From the NCBI GenBank assembly GCA_045628925.1, contig JAZQQF010000197.1:1-64000 (forward strand): a DNA stretch of 64,000 nt, read 5' to 3'. The stretch is from UBA1774 sp045628925. Lineage in GTDB: Bacteria; Bacillota; Clostridia; Oscillospirales; Oscillospiraceae. Each line of letters begins with the position of its first letter. The first letter of the stretch is position 1. The notes beneath the pieces were generated by a model that searched no databases, was not told the DNA's origin, and saw only the letters and a program-made list of their open reading frames with translations. Position numbers and translations under genes: made by a program. Below are positions 1-8,350 of the stretch, in pieces.

Positions 1-25
1 GCGACCGCCGGGTCGAATTCGGTCG

Positions 26-55
26 ATTATACCATACTATTCGGAAAAAATCCAA
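26..55 (-). promoter_or_regulatory. Promoter of a leftward gene outside the window
   Basis: On the minus strand TTGGAT (50-55) and a perfect TATAAT (26-31) are separated by 18 bases. It points out of the left edge, so a divergent gene probably begins just outside the window. No coding sequence is visible in the first 130 bases. Confidence 0.4.
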
Positions 56-72
56 CCATGCGGAAAAAATGC

Positions 73-101
73 TTGACAAATGCGCGGATATCATGCAAAA
101 T
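73..101 (+). promoter_or_regulatory. Promoter of the ligase/ACT operon
   Basis: TTGACA (73-78) is followed after 17 bases by CAAAAT (96-101). The -35 is perfect and the -10 matches four of six positions. It lies upstream of the candidate leader peptide and about 200 bases upstream of the ligase start, leaving a long untranslated leader. Confidence 0.45.
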
Positions 102-133
102 GCAGGTATCATTTAATGAAAGGGAGTGCGCCT

Positions 134-202
134 GTGAAAGCTTTGAATTTCACGTTCGTGTTTGGGTACAATACCGGTATGGGCCGCGCTCCGCAATTCT
201 GA
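134..202 (+). CDS. Candidate 22-residue aromatic-rich leader peptide
   Basis: A GTG at 134 preceded by AGGGAG (121-126) opens a frame of 22 codons ending in TGA at 200-202. The encoded peptide has four Phe and one Tyr, with three of the Phe within five residues (near residues 6-10). It lies between the promoter and an aromatic acyl-CoA ligase gene, the position of a transcription-attenuation leader. The first bases also form a short hairpin (GTGAAA/TTTCAC). No clear terminator/antiterminator pair was found, so the regulatory role is inferred. It could equally be a chance frame in untranslated leader. Confidence 0.35.
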   Translation: MKALNFTFVFGYNTGMGRAPQF

Positions 203-256
203 CCTCGCTCACCGGGGCAGCAGGATGGGTCCACCGCCGTTTTCGCAGGAAAACCT

Positions 257-281
257 CGGCAGTGGATATTTTTATCCGCCG
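257..281 (+). promoter_or_regulatory. Hairpin just upstream of the ligase ribosome binding site
   Basis: CGGC-AGT-GGATA, a TTTT loop, then TATCC-GCCG form a bulged stem ending about ten bases before the GGGGGA ribosome binding site. There is no T-run, so it is not a terminator. It might affect translation of the ligase gene. Confidence 0.25.
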
Positions 282-302
282 AACTTCAAGGGGGAAATCA
301 CC

Positions 303-1601
303 GTGAAATATTATCAGCCGGAAATCGAAACCATGCCGCGCACCGCGCTCAGGCACCTGCAGAGTGCGCGGCTCGTGCAGCAGGTGCGCCATGTATGGGA
401 GCATCTTCCCTATTACCGGGCGAAGATGGAGGAGGCCGGGGTCACGCCGGACGATATTCAGGGCATCGAGGATCTGCACAAGCTGCCGTTTTTGACGAAG
501 GACGATCTGCGCAGCGCCTACCCCTATGGGATGCTGGCCGTCCCGCTGACGGACTGCGTCCGCGTCCACTCCACCTCCGGCACCACCGGCAAGCGTGTGC
601 TGGTCTACTATACCCAGCACGATCTGGATCTGTGGGAGGACTGCTGCGCCCGCGCCATTACCGCCGCCGGCGGGGGAGACGATGACGTGTGTCAGGTCTG
701 CTATGGCTACGGGCTTTTCACCGGCGGCGCGGGCCTGCACGGCGGCAGCCACAAGGTTGGCAGCCTGACCATTCCCATGTCCACCGGCAATACCGACCGG
801 CAGCTGCAGCTCATGGCCGATCTGGGCACCACGCTGCTGTGCTGCACGCCCTCCTATGCCGCCTATCTGGCGGAGACCGCCATCTCCACCGGCATCCGCG
901 ACCGGCTGAAGCTGAAGGCCGGCATCTTCGGCGCGGAGGCGTGGACGGAGGAGATGCGCCGGGATATCGAGGAAAAGCTGGGGCTGAAAGCCTATGATAT
1001 CTACGGCCTCACCGAGCTGAGCGGCCCGGGCGTTGCCTTTGAATGCTCCGCCCAGCACGGGATGCACGTGTGCGAGGACCATTTCATCGCCGAGATCGTG
1101 GATCCCGTCACGCTGGAGCCGCTGCCTCCCGGCGAAAAGGGCGAGCTGGTGTTCACCAGCCTGACCAAGGAGGCGTTCCCCGTTCTGCGCTACCGCACGA
1201 AGGATATCTGCGTGCTGGATGATACGCCCTGCGCCTGCGGCCGTACCCACATCCGGATGAGTAAGCCCATGGGCCGGAGCGACGATATGCTCATCATCCG
1301 CGGCGTGAACGTGTTCCCCAGCCAGATCGAATCCGTCCTGCTGGACTGCGGTATGACCGCCAATTACCAGATCATCGTGGACCGGGTGAACAATACAGAC
1401 ACCTTCGATATCCTCGCGGAGATCCCGACCACCTTCGTGTCCGATACCCTGTCGGAGATCACGAAGAAGGAGAAGGAAGTGACCGGCGCGCTGAAAAGCA
1501 TGCTGGGCATTCAGGCGAAGGTGCATCTGGTGGCCCCCAAGAGCATCGAGCGCAGCGAGGGCAAGGCCAAGCGCGTGATCGATAAGAGAAATTTGTACTG
1601 A
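303..1601 (+). CDS. paaK: Phenylacetate-CoA ligase family protein
   Basis: Adenylate-forming enzyme of the PaaK family, 432 residues, expected to convert an aryl acid such as phenylacetate or indoleacetate plus ATP and CoA to the aryl-CoA in the cytoplasm. The phosphate loop STSGTTG lies at about residues 90-96, YGLTE lies in the middle, and the C-terminal subdomain carries the GRSDDMLIIRGVNVFPSQIE-type hinge. The length is normal for the family. The frame is open upstream to 162, but GTG at 303 is chosen because GGGGGA sits just before it and the protein then begins with the usual family N terminus. A tandem ACT protein follows after 15 bases, a pairing common in Clostridia. Exact substrate is not visible from sequence. 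Confidence 0.9.
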   Translation: MKYYQPEIETMPRTALRHLQSARLVQQVRHVWEHLPYYRAKMEEAGVTPDDIQGIEDLHKLPFLTKDDLRSAYPYGMLAVPLTDCVRVHSTSGTTGKRVLVYYTQHDLDLWEDCCARAITAAGGGDDDVCQVCYGYGLFTGGAGLHGGSHKVGSLTIPMSTGNTDRQLQLMADLGTTLLCCTPSYAAYLAETAISTGIRDRLKLKAGIFGAEAWTEEMRRDIEEKLGLKAYDIYGLTELSGPGVAFECSAQHGMHVCEDHFIAEIVDPVTLEPLPPGEKGELVFTSLTKEAFPVLRYRTKDICVLDDTPCACGRTHIRMSKPMGRSDDMLIIRGVNVFPSQIESVLLDCGMTANYQIIVDRVNNTDTFDILAEIPTTFVSDTLSEITKKEKEVTGALKSMLGIQAKVHLVAPKSIERSEGKAKRVIDKRNLY

Positions 1602-1616
1602 GAAGGAGGAAACGTC

Positions 1617-2021
1617 ATGCTCGTGCAACAGCTTTCCGTATTTCTGGAAACCCGCCCCGGCCAGCTGGCCGCCTTTACAAAGATGCTGGCGGAAAACCGC
1701 ATCGACCTGCACGCCCTCAGCATCGCGGAGACGCAGGACTACGGCGTTCCCCGCATCATCGTGGATAAACCGCAGGAGACTGCCGAACTGCTGACCGCAG
1801 AGGGCTGGCCCTGCACCGTGACCGAGGTGCTGGCCGTCACCGTGCCGGATGAGCCGGGCAGCCTGACGCGGCTCCTGAGCATCCTCGCGGAAAACGACAT
1901 CAGCCTTGCTTACTGCTATGCCTTCTTCGAGCGCAGCGGGAATGCCGCCCGCGTCGTTCTCCGCGTGGCGGACAATGAAAAGGCCGCCCGGCTGCTGAAT
2001 GCGGCGGGCATCGAATGCTGA
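1617..2021 (+). CDS. Tandem ACT-domain protein
   Basis: A 134-residue protein made of two ACT domains (about 1-68 and 70-134), each opening with a beta strand followed by the RPGQL or EPGSL loop that usually binds amino acids. It has no catalytic domain. AGGAGG lies directly upstream and the gene is cotranscribed with the aryl-CoA ligase 15 bases upstream. The arrangement suggests an amino-acid or aromatic sensor acting on the ligase or its pathway. That role is inferred from context and not proven for this pair. Confidence 0.85.
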   Translation: MLVQQLSVFLETRPGQLAAFTKMLAENRIDLHALSIAETQDYGVPRIIVDKPQETAELLTAEGWPCTVTEVLAVTVPDEPGSLTRLLSILAENDISLAYCYAFFERSGNAARVVLRVADNEKAARLLNAAGIEC

Positions 2022-2034
2022 AATCGGAGACCCC

Positions 2035-2068
2035 GGCGGGCGCACAGCCGTGCGCCCGCCTTTATTTG
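2035..2068 (+). terminator. Rho-independent terminator of the ligase/ACT operon
   Basis: A perfect 11-base-pair stem GGCGGGCGCAC / GTGCGCCCGCC with a four-base loop, followed by TTTATTT. Confidence 0.85.
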
Positions 2069-2078
2069 GAAAGAGTCT

Positions 2079-2106
2079 TTGCAAGGCGCTTTATTTATGC
2101 TATAAT
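2079..2106 (+). promoter_or_regulatory. Promoter of the zinc-ribbon protein gene
   Basis: TTGCAA (2079-2084), a 16-base spacer and a perfect TATAAT (2101-2106) with an extended TG motif just before it. It follows the previous operon's terminator immediately. Confidence 0.7.
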
Positions 2107-2201
2107 GCGAAAGCTGGAAGGAACACGGATGGACCGGCAGCGAACACCGCTGTTCTGATTCGTCCATCCCATGCAATAGAAAGAACAGGAGGCACATAAA
2201 A

Positions 2202-3029
2202 ATGGGTCTGTTGAAAAATCTGGTCAAGAACGGGATTAGCGAAGGCATCAGCAAGGGGATCAGCAAGGGCATCGGCGATGCGCTGGGCAAGGCCGTGGAA
2301 AAGGCCGTGAACCCCGCCGCCGAGCGTCTGGCGGGCAAGGCTGCCTCGCAGCTGGATGAAGCCTCCGCCGCGCTGGATGCGTCCGCGCAGGCGGCGGCGG
2401 AAGCCGACAGCGAGGTGCAGGCCGCGAAGAAGGCCGGCGGCTTTGCCGCGCTGGAAACTGCGCTGAACGGCTGGGCGAAGAATGCGGAGGCCTACGCCAC
2501 CGAACTGAGCAAGAATCTCAAGGTCTGCCCCAAGTGCGGCGAGGCTGCCCCGGCGGATAAGACTTTCTGCCCCAGCTGCGGCGCGAAGCTGCCGGAGAAG
2601 ACGATGGCGGAGCAGGCGGTCTGCCCCAGCTGCGGTGCGCAGAATACCCCCGGCGCGGAATTCTGCGGCTCCTGCGGCGCGAAGATGCCCGCCATGCAGG
2701 CGTCCGGCGGCGCGGATTGGGAAACGAAGCTGGCGGGCTTCCCCAAGTGGAACCAGCCCGGTGACATTGATATCGACGAGAACGGCAGCGACCCGCAGGG
2801 CCGGCCCTACTATGCCGTCACCATCCGCAACAGCTCTCTGGCCGCGCTGGAGGCGTATCTCGCCCTGCTGAAGGCCAGCGGCTTCCAGCAGAAGTATAAA
2901 GGCTCCGATCAGGTGCTGCTGAAGCGGGCGGGCGCGGACGTCTGGCTCTGCGGCAGCGTGGACGCGATGTATGACGATACCACCGTCTGCCTCGGCTTCT
3001 CCCGCGACCCGGCGGAGGCCGACAACTGA
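2202..3029 (+). CDS. Double zinc-ribbon protein with amphipathic N terminus
   Basis: 275 residues. The first 25 residues hold an irregular GIS(E/K)G repeat likely to form an amphipathic helix, followed by an Ala-rich coiled segment to about residue 100. Four CxxC knuckles follow from C109 (CPKCG, CPSCG, CPSCG, CGSCG), which would make two zinc ribbons. The C-terminal 100 residues form a separate mixed alpha/beta domain, seen in other Clostridia proteins but unnamed to me. There is no signal peptide, so it is probably cytoplasmic or peripherally membrane-bound. A lipoprotein gene follows after 16 bases and is probably cotranscribed. Function unknown. Confidence 0.75.
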   Translation: MGLLKNLVKNGISEGISKGISKGIGDALGKAVEKAVNPAAERLAGKAASQLDEASAALDASAQAAAEADSEVQAAKKAGGFAALETALNGWAKNAEAYATELSKNLKVCPKCGEAAPADKTFCPSCGAKLPEKTMAEQAVCPSCGAQNTPGAEFCGSCGAKMPAMQASGGADWETKLAGFPKWNQPGDIDIDENGSDPQGRPYYAVTIRNSSLAALEAYLALLKASGFQQKYKGSDQVLLKRAGADVWLCGSVDAMYDDTTVCLGFSRDPAEADN

Positions 3030-3045
3030 GAAAAGAAGGAACGAT

Positions 3046-4596
3046 ATGAAAAAGATCATTGCGCTCCTGCTGGCAGCCTGCCTGCTGCTGGCGCCCACCG
3101 CCTGCGGCGGCAATACGAACAGCGACCCCGCGCCCACCCAGCAGCCTGCCGCCACCCAGCAGCCCGCCGGGAACGGCAGCGACACGCAGCCCGCCGATAC
3201 CGGCTCGGAATCAAGCGTGCATCTGGATACCGACGTCACGGACATACCGGACACGGGCAGCACCGCGCCGGAGGGCGCGGTCACGGACGAAACGAAGCTG
3301 GGCGAGGCCATCTCGTATTTCGTTGACGGCGATTATCTGTATCTGAAGATCAAGACCTCTTACGAGCTTGACGTCAGAAACGTGTGTTTTGATATCGTCA
3401 ATCCCGGTATCTATCTGACAAGAGATTCCGAGTTCATCACGCAGGCCATTTTCAGCGACTTCCGCTGCTTTGCCGAGGAGTATGATAAGGAATGGTTCGA
3501 CGGGGTCTACGTGTTCAAGCTGGATAACGGCATCCTTACCGATCTTGCCTCGGATGAATCGGAATGGGCGCCCGGGACGTGGACGATGATGCTGTATGAG
3601 GATGATACCGGTCTTGTGATCGGCGAGTGGTTCATCGTCCTCGAGGGCGGCGGCAAGTATCACTTTGAATACAAGGACGCGTGGCTCCGCGGCGCGGGCG
3701 AGGATAAGAAGGTCAAGGAGTACGACAGCCTTGAAAAGGAACTGGAAGCCAGCTTCCGCTTCCTCCCGGAGGAAAGCTACGACGAATGGGCTGCGTTCGA
3801 TTTTGACGGATTTTATCTGGAAGAGATCGACCCGCAGGGATATGACAGTTATTATCTGATGGTCTGCCCGGAGGGCGACTATGCGACCTATGGCGAGGCG
3901 ATGGATGCGCACGTCGGTGATTATGGCGGCTTCGGACAAAGATGCCCTTACGTTTTCTCAATTTATCAATATTCTATTGAACCCGGAAAATACACGATGG
4001 TGCTTGCGAGAGACGGAAGCAACGACCTGGGCGTCGGCGGCAACGTGGAGGTGCAGTTCGGCGCGGAAAAGAAGAGCGCCACCGAGTGGAAGCTGGACTT
4101 CAAGGACGCCAAGTGCCCCAGACTGAACGAGAAATACGGCCTTGCCCCTGCGGAAACGGCCTCCGCGCCTGACGCGGCTCCCGCCGATCCGCAGACAGAG
4201 CTGCCCGCGGAAGGCTCCGTCCTCGCCCTCTGCGGCCTGACGGCGGCGGATATCCGCACGGCCGACGGCGCGTTCGCCGGGGAACCTACCGAGAACAGCG
4301 AAGGCTATGCGGCCTGCATCGACTGCGGCGACACTTCCTTTGAGGCGTTTGAAAGCTGGCTGAACGCGCTGGCGGACAGCTGCCGCGCTGCCGCGAAGGA
4401 CGGCATCATCTATGAGCCGAACTTCTTCGAGCCGGACAGCGTGGAGCCGCTGGAAGCCTTTGAGCTGGATCCCGCCGCCATCAACGTCGTGCAGTTCGCC
4501 TACAAGACGAACGGGCATGAAATTTACGTTACCGCCGCGAATACCGGCTCGGAGGAGTACCAGAACACGTTCTCCTGCTACCTCGCCGTGTACTGA
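3046..4596 (+). CDS. Putative lipoprotein of unknown function
   Basis: 516 residues beginning with a lipoprotein-type signal peptide (KK, hydrophobic core, then TACGG with the modified Cys at about residue 20), followed by a Pro/Thr/Gln-rich linker to about residue 60. The rest is acidic and rich in aromatic residues, with no catalytic motif I recognise. The frame is open further upstream, but ATG at 3046 is preceded by GAAGGA and gives the correct signal peptide. It lies 16 bases after the zinc-ribbon gene. Likely a surface protein anchored by lipid. The substrate or role cannot be read from sequence. Confidence 0.8.
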   Translation: MKKIIALLLAACLLLAPTACGGNTNSDPAPTQQPAATQQPAGNGSDTQPADTGSESSVHLDTDVTDIPDTGSTAPEGAVTDETKLGEAISYFVDGDYLYLKIKTSYELDVRNVCFDIVNPGIYLTRDSEFITQAIFSDFRCFAEEYDKEWFDGVYVFKLDNGILTDLASDESEWAPGTWTMMLYEDDTGLVIGEWFIVLEGGGKYHFEYKDAWLRGAGEDKKVKEYDSLEKELEASFRFLPEESYDEWAAFDFDGFYLEEIDPQGYDSYYLMVCPEGDYATYGEAMDAHVGDYGGFGQRCPYVFSIYQYSIEPGKYTMVLARDGSNDLGVGGNVEVQFGAEKKSATEWKLDFKDAKCPRLNEKYGLAPAETASAPDAAPADPQTELPAEGSVLALCGLTAADIRTADGAFAGEPTENSEGYAACIDCGDTSFEAFESWLNALADSCRAAAKDGIIYEPNFFEPDSVEPLEAFELDPAAINVVQFAYKTNGHEIYVTAANTGSEEYQNTFSCYLAVY

Positions 4597-4625
4597 GTCA
4601 GGCAATTCCCACCCATAACGAAAGC

Positions 4626-4658
4626 ATCCCCCGGCAGCAGGCCTGCCGGGGGATTTTC
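4626..4658 (+). terminator. Rho-independent terminator after the lipoprotein gene
   Basis: Stem ATCCCCCGGCAG / CTGCCGGGGGAT followed by TTTTC. Confidence 0.8.
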
Positions 4659-4681
4659 GCTGCCGGGGGAAAACCGCGTCT

Positions 4682-4722
4682 TTGAAACGAATGCCCCGGA
4701 GGGACAGGCATCCTTCCGGGGC
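4682..4722 (-). terminator. Terminator of the lepA/glycosyltransferase operon
   Basis: Read on the minus strand, GCCCCGGA (4715-4722) pairs with TCCGGGGC (4693-4700), followed by ATTCGTTTC. The T-run is weak. It lies 13 bases after the stop codon of the glycosyltransferase. Confidence 0.55.
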
Positions 4723-4735
4723 TGCGTTCATATGC

Positions 4736-5695
4736 TTATTTCGGGCTTTCCGCATCCAGCAGGGCTTCGGAGATGAAATAGCGGGGGCGGCGCTTCGTTT
4801 CCAGATAGGTCTTGCCCACGTATTCGCCCACCACGCCCAGCATGAGGAGCTGCAGCCCGCCCAGCATCCAGATGGAGAAGAGCAGACTCGTCCACCCGGA
4901 AACGGTGGCCCCGCAGAGATGGCGGATGAGGGCATAGAGCAGGATGACGATGCCCACGCAGAAGGCCGCCGCGCCGAGGATGAGACTCAGGTGCAGGGGC
5001 TTCACGCTGAAGGAGGTGATCCCGTCCTCCGCCAGGGCCAGCATCTTCCGCAGGGGATACTTGCTCTCCCCGGCAAAGCGCTCGTGCCGCTCGTATTCCA
5101 CCGTGTCGGTCTTAAAGCCCAGCTGCGGCGCGATGCCCCGGAGGAACAGGTTCCGCTCCGGGTATTCCGCCAGCGCCTCCAGCGCCCGGCGGCTCATGAG
5201 CCGGTAGTCCGCATGGTCGTAGACGATCTCCACGCCCAGCAGCTCCATGATCTTATAGAACCAGTGGGCGGTATTGCGCTTGAAGCCGGTGTCGGTCTCG
5301 CGGGAGGAACGCACGCCGTAGACGATATCGCAGCCCGCCTCGAATTTCTCACAGAAGCGGTAGATGGCGTCCACGTCGTCCTGCAGGTCGGCATCCAGAC
5401 TGATGGCGGCGTCGGCATAGTCCTTCGCGGTCATGAGCCCGGCCAGCACCGCGTTCTGATGGCCCCGGTTCCGGCTGAGGCAGAGGCCGAGGCAGCGGCG
5501 GTCCACGCTGTGGAGCTGCTGTATGAGCGGCCACGTTTTATCCTTCGAGCCGTCGTTCACGAACAGGACGCGGCTTGACTCCGAGATGCGGCCCTGTTCC
5601 GCAAGGGTATCCAGCACGGCTGTGAGGCGCTTCGCCGTTTCCGGCAGCACGGCCTCCTCGTTATAACAGGGAACCACCAGCCATAAAGTAAACAC
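4736..5695 (-). CDS. GtrB/DPM-type family 2 glycosyltransferase
   Basis: 319-residue integral membrane glycosyltransferase. The GT-A domain occupies about residues 1-230 with PCYNEE near the start, the nucleotide-sugar DxD-type motif LDADLQDD, and the conserved family segment following it. Two transmembrane helices follow (about 232-255 and 267-290). This architecture transfers a sugar from a nucleotide donor to undecaprenyl phosphate, feeding cell-wall or polymer glycosylation. The GTG start at 5695 is chosen because of AAGGAGG seven bases upstream. It lies 31 bases after lepA and is probably cotranscribed. Which sugar is used is unknown. Confidence 0.88.
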   Translation of the reverse strand: MFTLWLVVPCYNEEAVLPETAKRLTAVLDTLAEQGRISESSRVLFVNDGSKDKTWPLIQQLHSVDRRCLGLCLSRNRGHQNAVLAGLMTAKDYADAAISLDADLQDDVDAIYRFCEKFEAGCDIVYGVRSSRETDTGFKRNTAHWFYKIMELLGVEIVYDHADYRLMSRRALEALAEYPERNLFLRGIAPQLGFKTDTVEYERHERFAGESKYPLRKMLALAEDGITSFSVKPLHLSLILGAAAFCVGIVILLYALIRHLCGATVSGWTSLLFSIWMLGGLQLLMLGVVGEYVGKTYLETKRRPRYFISEALLDAESPK

Positions 5696-5726
5696 AGGCA
5701 GCCTCCTTTCCGGCAGCGGGGGGATT

Positions 5727-7532
5727 TTATTCGTCCAGTTTCAAAACCGCCATGAACGCCTCCTGCGGGACGGAGACCGTGCCGAGGGAGCGCATCTTCT
5801 TCTTGCCTTCCTTCTGCTTTTCCAGCAGCTTCTTTTTGCGGGTGATGTCGCCGCCGTAGCACTTGGCGAGAACGTCCTTCCTGAGGGCCTTGATGGTCTC
5901 CCGGGCGATGATCTTCCCGCCGATGGCGGCCTGCACGGGGATCTCAAACATCTGGCGGGGGATATTGTCCTTGAGCTTTTCGCAGATGCGCCGCGCCCGG
6001 GGATAGGCCTTCTCCTTGTGGACGATGAAGCTCAGCGCGTCCACAATGTCGCCGTTCAGCAGGATATCTAGCTTCACCAGTTCGCTCTGCCGGTAGGAAT
6101 CCAGATCGTAGTCTAGCGAGGCATAGCCCTTGGTGCGGGATTTCAGCGCATCGAAGAAGTCGTAGATAATTTCGTTCAGGGGCAGGAGATAGTGCAGCTC
6201 CACCCGGTCCTTGCCCTGATAGACCATGTCGGTATATTCGCCGCGCCGGTCCTGACACAGGTCCATGATGTTGCCCACGTATTCCTGCGGGGTCATGATG
6301 CTGGCGGCCACGTAAGGCTCCTCCGCGTATTCAATGACGCTGGGATCCGGGTAGTTCAGCGGGTTGTCGATGGTCTCCAGCGTGCCGTCCGTCTTCATGA
6401 CCTTGATGATGACGCTGGGGGCGGTGGTGATCAGCTCCAGATTGAACTCCCGTTCCAGCCGCTCGGTGATGACCTCCATGTGCAGCAGGCCGAGGAAGCC
6501 CGTGCGGAAGCCGAAGCCCAGCGCGGCGGAGCTTTCCGGCTCGAAGGAGAGCGCCGCGTCGTTCAGTTTCAGCTTTTCCAGCGCATCCCGCAGGTCGGGA
6601 TAACGCGCTCCGTCGGCGGGGTAGATGCCGCTGTAGACCATGGGCTGGGCGGGCCGGTAGCCGGGAAGGGCTTCGGCGGTGGGGTTCTCCACGCCGGTGA
6701 TGGTATCGCCCGGCTGGGTATCCGCCACATTTTTGATGCTGGCGGTGAAATAGCCAACGTCGCCTGCGGCCAGCTCATCGCAGGGGTCCAGCGCCAGCGC
6801 GCCCATGTGGCCCACTTCCACGACCCGGTATTCCGCACCGGAGGCCATGAGCCGCACGTCCATGCCCGCACGGATGCGCCCTTCCATGATGCGCATATAG
6901 ACGATGACGCCCACGAAGGGGTCATACTGACTGTCAAACACCAGCGCCTTCAGCGGCGCGTCGGGGTCGCCCTTCGGGGCGGGGACACCATTCACGATCT
7001 CATCGAACACCTTGTCGATGTTGATGCCCATGCGGGCGGAGATCTCCGGCGCGTCCATGGCGGGGATGCCGATCACGTCCTCGATATCGGCCTTTACACG
7101 CTGGGGGTCCGCGCCGGGCAGGTCGATCTTGTTGATGACGGGGAGGATCTCCAGCTCGTTGTCCAGCGCCAGATAGGCATTGCCCAGCGTCTGCGCTTCG
7201 ATGCCCTGCCGGGCGTCCACCACCAGCAGCGCGCCCTCGCAGGCGGCAAGGCTGCGGCTCACTTCATAGTTGAAGTCCACGTGGCCCGGGGTGTCGATCA
7301 GGTTCAGACGGTAGGTTTCCCCGTCCGGCGCGGGGTATTCGAGGCTGACGGCACGAGCTTTGATGGTGATGCCGCGCTCCTTTTCCAGCTCCATATTGTC
7401 CAGTATCTGCGCCTCCATGTCCCGGGGGCTCACGGCATGGCAGGTCTCCAGCAGCCGGTCCGCCAGCGTGCTCTTGCCGTGGTCGATGTGGGCGATGATG
7501 GAGAAATTGCGGATCTTCGACTGGTCGATCAT
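5727..7532 (-). CDS. lepA: Elongation factor 4 (LepA)
   Basis: 601 residues, full family length. It is a ribosome-bound translational GTPase with the G1 loop AHIDHGKSTL at about residues 14-23, the DTPGHVDF G3 motif, NKIDL as G4, EF-G-like domains II, III and V, and the LepA-specific basic C-terminal domain ending in a Lys-rich tail. No residue needed for GTP hydrolysis appears lost. It sits between an XRE regulator gene (41 bases upstream) and a glycosyltransferase gene (31 bases downstream), so the three probably form one transcript. Confidence 0.97.
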   Translation of the reverse strand: MIDQSKIRNFSIIAHIDHGKSTLADRLLETCHAVSPRDMEAQILDNMELEKERGITIKARAVSLEYPAPDGETYRLNLIDTPGHVDFNYEVSRSLAACEGALLVVDARQGIEAQTLGNAYLALDNELEILPVINKIDLPGADPQRVKADIEDVIGIPAMDAPEISARMGINIDKVFDEIVNGVPAPKGDPDAPLKALVFDSQYDPFVGVIVYMRIMEGRIRAGMDVRLMASGAEYRVVEVGHMGALALDPCDELAAGDVGYFTASIKNVADTQPGDTITGVENPTAEALPGYRPAQPMVYSGIYPADGARYPDLRDALEKLKLNDAALSFEPESSAALGFGFRTGFLGLLHMEVITERLEREFNLELITTAPSVIIKVMKTDGTLETIDNPLNYPDPSVIEYAEEPYVAASIMTPQEYVGNIMDLCQDRRGEYTDMVYQGKDRVELHYLLPLNEIIYDFFDALKSRTKGYASLDYDLDSYRQSELVKLDILLNGDIVDALSFIVHKEKAYPRARRICEKLKDNIPRQMFEIPVQAAIGGKIIARETIKALRKDVLAKCYGGDITRKKKLLEKQKEGKKKMRSLGTVSVPQEAFMAVLKLDE

Positions 7533-7573
7533 AAGGGGACCATTCCTTTCTTCTTATCGAAACGTATGGGGGT

Positions 7574-8134
7574 TCAGCGCTGCTCGGCCAGCAGCTCGGT
7601 AAGCTGCCGTTCGGCCTCACGGCGCAGATCATCGGGGATGGAGAAGCGCAGCTTTTCCTCCGCCCCGTCCAGCCGGAGGCGGAGGTGCAGGAGGCTGGAT
7701 TCGGCTTCGCAGGCAAGCACCGCCTGCTCAAGGGTCAGCTCGCTTTCCGAAGGGTCATACGGGCGCATCAGCCGGTAGCACAGAAGGGTCACCAGCCCGC
7801 TCATATCCTCCGCGCACTGGGGGCAGGTGCGGAGGCCGGAAAGGATGGCGTGCAGCGCCTCGGCGCCCGTGTCCGCCAGACTGCGCAGGTTCGCCGGAAG
7901 GTCCTCCGAGCCGGAAAAGCTGGTGCGCACCGTGCTGCGGCCCAGAAGATAGTCCGCCGAAACGCCGTAATACCGGCAGGCGGCATCCACAAAGGATAGG
8001 CCCGGCTCCCGCAGACCGTTTTCATAATGGCTCAGCAGCGCCTGCGAGATGTGCAGCGCGGCCGCCGCCGTCCGCTGGTTCAGCCGCCGTTCCTTCCGCA
8101 GACGGGAAAGAATTTCCGGGAAGCTCTCTGCCAT
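7574..8134 (-). CDS. XRE-family transcriptional regulator
   Basis: 186 residues. An N-terminal helix-turn-helix of the Cro/CI type spans about residues 8-62, including LNQRTAAAALHISQALLSHYENGLREP, followed by YYGVSADYLLGR, which is typical of the family. The C-terminal 110 residues are helical and unnamed, perhaps for dimerisation or ligand sensing. There is a good promoter of its own (8170-8198). As first gene before lepA it may autoregulate this operon, but no operator repeat was identified. Confidence 0.85.
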   Translation of the reverse strand: MAESFPEILSRLRKERRLNQRTAAAALHISQALLSHYENGLREPGLSFVDAACRYYGVSADYLLGRSTVRTSFSGSEDLPANLRSLADTGAEALHAILSGLRTCPQCAEDMSGLVTLLCYRLMRPYDPSESELTLEQAVLACEAESSLLHLRLRLDGAEEKLRFSIPDDLRREAERQLTELLAEQR

Positions 8135-8169
8135 GGGTCACACGTCCCTTCCGATTGATTACTGACAGT

Positions 8170-8198
8170 AGTATACCGAAAAGCGATGGATTTGTAAA
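8170..8198 (-). promoter_or_regulatory. Promoter of the XRE-lepA-glycosyltransferase operon
   Basis: Minus strand TTTACA (8193-8198), 17-base spacer, TATACT (8170-8175). Confidence 0.65.
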
Positions 8199-8260
8199 CA
8201 AGGTTTTTGCGTCGGACGCCCGGCTGCGGCCATAAATCCGGGGCCGGACCGGGAAAATGC

Positions 8261-8289
8261 TTGTAGTTTTCGGAACCCTGTGATATAGT
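8261..8289 (+). promoter_or_regulatory. Promoter of the Gls24-DAK2 operon
   Basis: TTGTAG (8261-8266), 17-base spacer, TATAGT (8284-8289). It is divergent from the XRE promoter about 60 bases away. Confidence 0.6.
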
Positions 8290-8350
8290 ATACTTCCCCA
8301 AGTTTGCAACGGCGCAAGCCGAATACCTTTCGGACGAAAGGAGATTCCAA

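Noticed and set aside
203..302. T-box riboswitch in the ligase leader
   Set aside because: GGATGGGTCCACCGCCG only loosely resembles the T-box core (AGGGTGGNACCGCG), and no terminator/antiterminator pair is present.
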